DNA from: Palaemon carinicauda | Lineage: Eukaryota > Arthropoda > Malacostraca > Decapoda > Palaemonidae | DNA length: 64,000 nt | NCBI RefSeq assembly: GCF_036898095.1 | Contig: NC_090768.1 | Coordinates: 50,407,283 to 50,471,282 of the forward strand | Direction: 5' to 3' | Part shown: positions 54,901-64,000 of the stretch, piece by piece | Layout: every line of letters begins with the position of its first letter | Position numbering within the stretch: position 1 is the stretch's first letter | The notes under the pieces: generated by a model | Told to the model about the DNA's origin: nothing | Seen by the model: only the letters and a program-made list of their open reading frames with translations | Database searches by the model: none | Program-made: the position numbers and the translations under genes

Positions 54901-57900
54901 GTCCAGACCTGGATCATTTACCCATCTCGGTCCAGACCTGGATCATTTACCCATCTCGGTCCAGACCTGAATCATTTACCCATCTCGGTCCAGACCTGGA
55001 TCATTTACCCATCTCGGTCCAGACCTGGATCATTTACCCATCTCGGTCCAGACCTGAATCATTTACCCATCTCGGTCCAGACCTGGATCATTTACCCATC
55101 TCGGTCCAGACCTGAATCATTTACCCATCTCGGTCCAGACCTGAATCATTTACCCATCTCGGTCCAGACCTGAATCATTTACCCATCTCGGTCCAGACCT
55201 GGATCATTTACCCATCTCGGTCCAGACCTGGATCGTTGACCCATCTCGGTCCAGACCTGAATCATTTACCCATCTCGGTCCAGACCTGAATCATTTGCCC
55301 ATCTCGGTCCAGACCTGGATCATTTACCCATCTCGGTCCAGACCTGGATCGTTGACCCATCTCGGTCCAGACCTGAATCATTTACCCATCTCGGTCCAGA
55401 CCTGAATCATTTGCCCATCTCGGTCCAGACCTGAATCATTTACCCATCTCGGTCCAGACCTGGATCGTTGACCCATCTCGGTCCAGACCTGAATCGTTGA
55501 CCCATCTCGGTCCAGACCTGAATCATTTACCCATCTCGGTCCAGACCTGGATCATTTACCCATCTCGGTCCAGACCTGGATCATTTACCCATCTCGGTCC
55601 AGACCTGGATCGTTGACCCATCTCGGTCCAGACCTGAATCATTTACCCATCTCGGTCCAGACCTGGATCATTTACCCATCTCGGTCCAGACCTGGATCGT
55701 TGACCCATCTCGGTCCAGACCTGAATCATTTACCCATCTCGGTCCAGACCTGAATCATTTGCCCATCTCGGTCCAGACCTGGATCATTTACCCATCTCGG
55801 TCCAGACCTGGATCGTTGACCCATCTCGGTCCAGACCTGGATCGTTGACCCATCTCGGTCCAGACCTGAATCATTTACCCATCTCGGTCCAGACCTGGAT
55901 CATTTACCCATCTCGGTCCAGACCTGGATCATTTGCCCATCTCGGTCCAGACCTGAATCATTTACCCATCTCGGTCCAGACCTGAATCATTTACCCATCT
56001 CGGTCCAGACCTTAATCATTTACCCATCTCGGTCCAGACCTGAATCATTTACCCATCTCGGTCCAGACCTGGATCATTTACCCATCTCGGTCCAGACCTG
56101 GATCGTTGACCCATCTCGGTCCAGACCTGAATCATTTACCCATCTCGGTCCAGACCTGAATCATTTACCCATCTCGGTCCAGACCTGGATCATTTACCCA
56201 TCTCGGTCCAGACCTGGATCGTTGACCCATCTCGGTCCAGACCTGAATCGTTGACCCATCTCGGTCCAGACCTGAATCATTTACCCATCTCGGTCCAGAC
56301 CTGAATCATTTACCCATCTCGGTCCAGACCTGAATCGTTTACCCATCTCGGTCCAGACCTGAATCATTTACCCATCTCGGTCCAGACCTGGATCGTTGAC
56401 CCATCTTGGTCCAGACCTGGATCGATGACCCATCTCGGTCCAGACCTGAATAATTTGCCCATCTCGGTCCAGACCTGAATCATTTGCCCATCTCGGTCCA
56501 GACCTGAATCATTTACCCATCTCGGTCCAGACCTGAATCATTTGCCCATCTCGGTCCAGACCTGAATCATTTACCCATCTCGGTCCAGACCTGAATCATT
56601 TACCCATCTCGGTCCAGACCTGGATCGTTGACCCATCTCGGTCCAGACCTGAATCATTTACCCATCTCGGTCCAGACCTGAATCATTTGCCCATCTCGGT
56701 CCAGACCTGAATCATTTACCCATCTCGGTCCAGACCTGGATCATTTACCCATCTCGGTCCAGACCTGGATCGTTGACCCATCTCAGTCCAGACCTGAATC
56801 ATTTACCCATCTCGGTCCAGACCTGAATCATTTACCCATCTCGGTCCAGACCTGAATCATTTACCCATCTCGGTCCAGACCTGGATCGTTGACCCATCTC
56901 GGTCCAGACCTGGATCGTTGACCCATCTCGGTCCAGACCTGGATCGTTGACCCATCTCGGTCCAGACCTGGATCATTTACCCATCTCGGTCCAGACCTGG
57001 ATCGTTGACCCATCTCGGTCCAGACCTGAATCATTTGCCCATCTCGGTCCAGACCTGAATCATTTGCCCATCTCGGTCCAGACCTGAATCATTTACCCAT
57101 CTCGGTCCAGACCTGAATCATTTGCCCATCTCGGTCCAGACCTGGATCATTTACCCATCTCGGTCCAGACCTGGATCGTTGACCCATCTCGGTCCAGACC
57201 TGGATCGTTGACCCATCTCGGTCCAGACCTGAATCATTTACCCATCTCGGTCCAGACCTGGATCATTTACCCATCTCGGTCCAGACCTGGATCATTTGCC
57301 CATCTCGGTCCAGACCTGAATCATTTACCCATCTCGGTCCAGACCTGAATCATTTACCCATCTCGGTCCAGACCTTAATCATTTACCCATCTCGGTCCAG
57401 ACCTGAATCATTTACCCATCTCGGTCCAGACCTGGATCATTTACCCATCTCGGTCCAGACCTGGATCGTTGACCCATCTCGGTCCAGACCTGAATCATTT
57501 ACCCATCTCGGTCCAGACCTGAATCATTTACCCATCTCGGTCCAGACCTGGATCATTTACCCATCTCGGTCCAGACCTGGATCGTTGACCCATCTCGGTC
57601 CAGACCTGAATCGTTGACCCATCTCGGTCCAGACCTGAATCATTTACCCATCTCGGTCCAGACCTGAATCATTTACCCATCTCGGTCCAGACCTGAATCG
57701 TTTACCCATCTCGGTCCAGACCTGAATCATTTACCCATCTCGGTCCAGACCTGGATCGTTGACCCATCTTGGTCCAGACCTGGATCGATGACCCATCTCG
57801 GTCCAGACCTGAATAATTTGCCCATCTCGGTCCAGACCTGAATCATTTGCCCATCTCGGTCCAGACCTGAATCGTTGACCCATCTCGGTCCAGACCTGAA

Positions 57901-60900
57901 TCATTTACCCATCTCGGTCCAGACCTGGATCGTTGACCCATCTCGGTCCAGACCTGAATCATTTACCCATATCGGTCCAGACCTGGATCGTTGACCCATC
58001 TCGGTCCAGACCTGAATCATTTACCCATCTCGGTCCAGACCTGAATCATTTGCCCATCTCGGTCCAGACCTGAATCATTTACCCATCTCGGTCCAGACCT
58101 GGATCATTTACCCATCTCGGTCCAGACCTGGATCGTTGACCCATCTCAGTCCAGACCTGAATCATTTACCCATCTCGGTCCAGACCTGAATCATTTACCC
58201 ATCTCGGTCCAGACCTGAATCATTTACCCATCTCGGTCCAGACCTGAATCATTTACCCATCTCGGTCCAGACCTGAATCATTTACCCATCTCGGTCCAGA
58301 CCTGAATCATTTACCCATCTCGGTCCAGACCTGGATCGTTGACCCATCTCGGTCCAGACCTGGATCGTTGACCCATCTCGGTCCAGACCTGGATCATTTA
58401 CCCATCTCGGTCCAGACCTGGATCGTTGACCCATCTCGGTCCAGACCTGAATCATTTACCCATCTCGGTCCAGACCTGGATCATTTACCCATCTCGGTCC
58501 AGACCTGGATCATTTACCCATCTCGGTCCAGACCTGAATCATTTACCCATCTCGGTCCAGACCTGGATCATTTACCCATCTCGGTCCAGACCTGGATCAT
58601 TTACCCATCTCGGTCCAGACCTGAATCATTTACCCATCTCGGTCCAGACCTGGATCATTTACCCATCTCGGTCCAGACCTGAATCATTTACCCATCTCGG
58701 TCCAGACCTGAATCATTTACCCATCTCGGTCCAGACCTGAATCATTTACCCATCTCGGTCCAGACCTGGATCATTTACCCATCTCGGTCCAGACCTGGAT
58801 CGTTGACCCATCTCGGTCCAGACCTGAATCATTTACCCATCTCGGTCCAGACCTGAATCATTTGCCCATCTCGGTCCAGACCTGGATCATTTACCCATCT
58901 CGGTCCAGACCTGGATCGTTGACCCATCTCGGTCCAGACCTGAATCATTTACCCATCTCGGTCCAGACCTGAATCATTTGCCCATCTCGGTCCAGACCTG
59001 AATCATTTACCCATCTCGGTCCAGACCTGGATCGTTGACCCATCTCGGTCCAGACCTGAATCGTTGACCCATCTCGGTCCAGACCTGAATCATTTACCCA
59101 TCTCGGTCCAGACCTGGATCATTTACCCATCTCGGTCCAGACCTGGATCATTTACCCATCTCGGTCCAGACCTGGATCGTTGACCCATCTCGGTCCAGAC
59201 CTGAATCATTTACCCATCTCGGTCCAGACCTGGATCATTTACCCATCTCGGTCCAGACCTGGATCGTTGACCCATCTCGGTCCAGACCTGAATCATTTAC
59301 CCATCTCGGTCCAGACCTGAATCATTTGCCCATCTCGGTCCAGACCTGGATCATTTACCCATCTCGGTCCAGACCTGGATCGTTGACCCATCTCGGTCCA
59401 GACCTGGATCGTTGACCCATCTCGGTCCAGACCTGAATCATTTACCCATCTCGGTCCAGACCTGGATCATTTACCCATCTCGGTCCAGACCTGGATCATT
59501 TGCCCATCTCGGTCCAGACCTGAATCATTTACCCATCTCGGTCCAGACCTGAATCATTTACCCATCTCGGTCCAGACCTTAATCATTTACCCATCTCGGT
59601 CCAGACCTGAATCATTTACCCATCTCGGTCCAGACCTGGATCATTTACCCATCTCGGTCCAGACCTGGATCGTTGACCCATCTCGGTCCAGACCTGAATC
59701 ATTTACCCATCTCGGTCCAGACCTGAATCATTTACCCATCTCGGTCCAGACCTGGATCATTTACCCATCTCGGTCCAGACCTGGATCGTTGACCCATCTC
59801 GGTCCAGACCTGAATCGTTGACCCATCTCGGTCCAGACCTGAATCATTTACCCATCTCGGTCCAGACCTGAATCATTTACCCATCTCGGTCCAGACCTGA
59901 ATCGTTTACCCATCTCGGTCCAGACCTGAATCATTTACCCATCTCGGTCCAGACCTGGATCGTTGACCCATCTTGGTCCAGACCTGGATCGATGACCCAT
60001 CTCGGTCCAGACCTGAATAATTTGCCCATCTCGGTCCAGACCTGAATCATTTGCCCATCTCGGTCCAGACCTGAATCATTTACCCATCTCGGTCCAGACC
60101 TGAATCATTTGCCCATCTCGGTCCAGACCTGAATCATTTACCCATCTCGGTCCAGACCTGAATCATTTACCCATCTCGGTCCAGACCTGGATCGTTGACC
60201 CATCTCGGTCCAGACCTGAATCATTTACCCATCTCGGTCCAGACCTGAATCATTTGCCCATCTCGGTCCAGACCTGAATCATTTACCCATCTCGGTCCAG
60301 ACCTGGATCATTTACCCATCTCGGTCCAGACCTGGATCGTTGACCCATCTCAGTCCAGACCTGAATCATTTACCCATCTCGGTCCAGACCTGAATCATTT
60401 ACCCATCTCGGTCCAGACCTGAATCATTTACCCATCTCGGTCCAGACCTGGATCGTTGACCCATCTCGGTCCAGACCTGGATCGTTGACCCATCTCGGTC
60501 CAGACCTGGATCGTTGACCCATCTCGGTCCAGACCTGGATCATTTACCCATCTCGGTCCAGACCTGGATCGTTGACCCATCTCGGTCCAGACCTGAATCA
60601 TTTGCCCATCTCGGTCCAGACCTGAATCATTTGCCCATCTCGGTCCAGACCTGAATCATTTACCCATCTCGGTCCAGACCTGAATCATTTGCCCATCTCG
60701 GTCCAGACCTGGATCATTTACCCATCTCGGTCCAGACCTGGATCGTTGACCCATCTCGGTCCAGACCTGGATCGTTGACCCATCTCGGTCCAGACCTGAA
60801 TCATTTACCCATCTCGGTCCAGACCTGGATCATTTACCCATCTCGGTCCAGACCTGGATCATTTGCCCATCTCGGTCCAGACCTGAATCATTTACCCATC

Positions 60901-63900
60901 TCGGTCCAGACCTGAATCATTTACCCATCTCGGTCCAGACCTTAATCATTTACCCATCTCGGTCCAGACCTGAATCATTTACCCATCTCGGTCCAGACCT
61001 GGATCATTTACCCATCTCGGTCCAGACCTGGATCGTTGACCCATCTCGGTCCAGACCTGAATCATTTACCCATCTCGGTCCAGACCTGAATCATTTACCC
61101 ATCTCGGTCCAGACCTGGATCATTTACCCATCTCGGTCCAGACCTGGATCGTTGACCCATCTCGGTCCAGACCTGAATCGTTGACCCATCTCGGTCCAGA
61201 CCTGAATCATTTACCCATCTCGGTCCAGACCTGAATCATTTACCCATCTCGGTCCAGACCTGAATCGTTTACCCATCTCGGTCCAGACCTGAATCATTTA
61301 CCCATCTCGGTCCAGACCTGGATCGTTGACCCATCTTGGTCCAGACCTGGATCGATGACCCATCTCGGTCCAGACCTGAATAATTTGCCCATCTCGGTCC
61401 AGACCTGAATCATTTGCCCATCTCGGTCCAGACCTGAATCGTTGACCCATCTCGGTCCAGACCTGAATCATTTACCCATCTCGGTCCAGACCTGGATCGT
61501 TGACCCATCTCGGTCCAGACCTGAATCATTTACCCATATCGGTCCAGACCTGGATCGTTGACCCATCTCGGTCCAGACCTGAATCATTTACCCATCTCGG
61601 TCCAGACCTGAATCATTTGCCCATCTCGGTCCAGACCTGAATCATTTACCCATCTCGGTCCAGACCTGGATCATTTACCCATCTCGGTCCAGACCTGGAT
61701 CGTTGACCCATCTCAGTCCAGACCTGAATCATTTACCCATCTCGGTCCAGACCTGAATCATTTACCCATCTCGGTCCAGACCTGAATCATTTACCCATCT
61801 CGGTCCAGACCTGAATCATTTACCCATCTCGGTCCAGACCTGAATCATTTACCCATCTCGGTCCAGACCTGAATCATTTACCCATCTCGGTCCAGACCTG
61901 GATCGTTGACCCATCTCGGTCCAGACCTGGATCGTTGACCCATCTCGGTCCAGACCTGGATCATTTACCCATCTCGGTCCAGACCTGGATCGTTGACCCA
62001 TCTCGGTCCAGACCTGAATCATTTACCCATCTCGGTCCAGACCTGGATCATTTACCCATCTCGGTCCAGACCTGGATCATTTACCCATCTCGGTCCAGAC
62101 CTGAATCATTTACCCATCTCGGTCCAGACCTGGATCATTTACCCATCTCGGTCCAGACCTGGATCATTTACCCATCTCGGTCCAGACCTGAATCATTTAC
62201 CCATCTCGGTCCAGACCTGGATCATTTACCCATCTCGGTCCAGACCTGAATCATTTACCCATCTCGGTCCAGACCTGAATCATTTACCCATCTCGGTCCA
62301 GACCTGAATCATTTACCCATCTCGGTCCAGACCTGGATCATTTACCCATCTCGGTCCAGACCTGGATCGTTGACCCATCTCGGTCCAGACCTGAATCATT
62401 TACCCATCTCGGTCCAGACCTGAATCATTTGCCCATCTCGGTCCAGACCTGGATCATTTACCCATCTCGGTCCAGACCTGGATCGTTGACCCATCTCGGT
62501 CCAGACCTGAATCATTTACCCATCTCGGTCCAGACCTGAATCATTTGCCCATCTCGGTCCAGACCTGAATCATTTACCCATCTCGGTCCAGACCTGGATC
62601 GTTGACCCATCTCGGTCCAGACCTGAATCGTTGACCCATCTCGGTCCAGACCTGAATCATTTACCCATCTCGGTCCAGACCTGGATCATTTACCCATCTC
62701 GGTCCAGACCTGGATCATTTACCCATCTCGGTCCAGACCTGGATCGTTGACCCATCTCGGTCCAGACCTGAATCATTTACCCATCTCGGTCCAGACCTGG
62801 ATCATTTACCCATCTCGGTCCAGACCTGGATCGTTGACCCATCTCGGTCCAGACCTGAATCATTTACCCATCTCGGTCCAGACCTGAATCATTTGCCCAT
62901 CTCGGTCCAGACCTGAATCATTTACCCATCTCGGTCCAGACCTGGATCATTTACCCATCTCGGTCCAGACCTGGATTGTTGACCCATCTCGGTCCAGACC
63001 TGAATCATTTACCCATCTCGGTCCAGACCTGAATCATTTACCCATCTCGGTCCAGACCTGGATCGTTGACCCATCTCGGTCCAGACCTGAATCATTTACC
63101 CATCTCGGTCCAGACCTGAATCATTTACCCATCTCGGTCCAGACCTGGATCATTTACCCATCTCGGTCCAGACCTGGATCGTTGACCCATCTCGGTCCAG
63201 ACCTGAATCATTTACCCATCTCGGTTCAGACCTGAATCATTTGCCCATCTCGGTCCAGACCTGAATCATTTGCCCATCTCGGTCCAGACCTGGATCATTT
63301 GCCCATCTCGGTCCAGACCTGGATCATTTACCCATCTCGGTCCAGACCTGGATCGTTGACCCATCTCGGTCCAGACCTGGATCATTTACCCATCTCGGTC
63401 CAGACCTGGATCGTTGACCCATCTCGGTCCAGACCTGAATCATTTGCCCATCTCGGTCCAGACCTGAATCATTTACCCATCTCGGTCCAGACCTGAATCA
63501 TTTACCCATCTCGGTCCAGACCTGGATCATTTACCCATATCGGTCCAGACCTGGATCGTTGACCCATCTCGGTCCAGACCTGAATCATTTACCCATCCCA
63601 TCTCGGTCCAGACCTGAATCATTTGCCCATCTCGGTCCAGACCTGAATCATTTACCCATCTCGGTCCAGACCTGAATCATTTACCCATCTCGGTCCAGAC
63701 CTGGATCATTTACCCATCTCGGTCCAGACCTGGATCGTTGACCCATCTCGGTCCAGACCTGGATCGTTGACCCATCTCGGTCCAGACCTGGATTGTTGAC
63801 CCATCTCGGTCCAGACCTGAATCATTTGCCCATCTCGGTCCAGACCTGAATCATTTACCCATCTCGGTCCAGACCTGAATCATTTACCCATCTCGGTCCA

Positions 63901-64000
63901 GACCTGGATCATTTACCCATCTCGGTCCAGACCTGGATCGTTGACCCCTCTCGGTCCAGACCTGAATCATTTACCTATCTCGGTCCAGACCTGAATCATT
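51996..64000 (+). repeat. 29-bp minisatellite array in the kinesin intron
   Basis: About 12 kb (roughly 410 units) of a 29-bp tandem repeat, open at the window end. Each unit has a nearly constant core CATCTCGGTCCAGACCT and a variable part differing mainly as GAATC/GGATC followed by ATTTACC, ATTTGCC or GTTGACC. The first unit reads GGTCCGTACC and begins six bases after the exon that ends at 51989. Rare length variants interrupt the period, such as an extra CGGT near 52286 and an extra CATCC near 63597. Since 29 is not a multiple of three, all frames cycle with an 87-bp period and give spurious ORFs of about 104 residues. No unique sequence interrupts the array. Confidence 0.97.
53520..62900 (+). 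repeat. 3567-bp higher-order repeat within the minisatellite
   Basis: Rare unit variants recur at exactly 3567 bp (123 units). The CATCTTGG variant lies at 54201, 57768 and 61335, and also at 56405 and 59972. The CCTTAATC variant lies at 53808, 57375 and 60942, and also at 56012 and 59579. CATATCGG lies at 54401 and 57968. Inside each period, a block of about 27 units is repeated again after 2204 bp (76 units). About 2.6 copies are present, and the order of variants is the same wherever compared. It breaks down before about 53520 and after about 62900. Confidence 0.9.

Noticed and set aside
52568..63496. Repeated ORFs of 65-104 residues in the array as a repeat protein family
   Set aside because: They arise because 29-bp units cycle through frames every 87 bp. 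They lie inside an intron, and opposite-strand frames are equally open.
51996..64000. 29-bp repeats as a CRISPR array
   Set aside because: Units are directly tandem with no spacers, lie in a eukaryotic intron and have no cas genes nearby.

Overview
This is nuclear DNA from an animal with large, repeat-laden introns, most likely a decapod crustacean or another arthropod. The recognisable genes are split by spliceosomal introns with good GT/AG sites. The AP-1 sigma protein ends DEAVEGALREIGLY, the arthropod type of C-terminus. The non-coding DNA is AT-rich and full of GA/AT/ATT microsatellites, MITEs, tailed retroposons and a DIRS element. There is no prokaryotic gene organisation, so most reading frames in the window are chance ORFs inside introns or repeats.

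Two host genes are supported, arranged head to head. (1) On the minus strand, an AP-1 clathrin-adaptor sigma subunit is spread over four exons (31960-31782, 29698-29590, 22821-22684, 7014-6970). Their phases join exactly into a 156-residue protein; any 5' exon lies upstream and was not found. (2) On the plus strand, a kinesin-6 (KIF20-like) gene has exons at 40233-40301 (start codon 40252), 44242-44383 and 51883-51989. These give the N-terminus and the first strands of the motor domain; the rest lies beyond the window.

The introns carry most of the interest. Kinesin intron 2 holds a 1.77-kb Tigger/pogo-type non-autonomous transposon and a piggyBac-type MITE whose empty target site survives next to it. 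Kinesin intron 3 holds a structurally complete DIRS-type tyrosine-recombinase retrotransposon (44932-51604) with identical 158-bp inverted repeats, an internal complementary region, and Gag, RT-RNase H and tyrosine-recombinase frames. The following intron starts with about 12 kb of a 29-bp minisatellite that begins 6 bp after the exon and runs off the window. It has a 3567-bp (123-unit) higher-order period. The AP1S introns contain many MITEs, long palindromes, a Tigger transposase relic, a LINE remnant and several families of microsatellite-tailed retroposons.

The piggyBac-type MITE family (TTAA target, ends CCCTTTTACCCCCA) has ten copies. A fully palindromic TA-target MITE has two copies, one nested inside an older retroposon. 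The most unusual items are the DIRS element, where one UGA separates gag from a frame open to the end of the recombinase, and the giant minisatellite at the kinesin 5' splice site.
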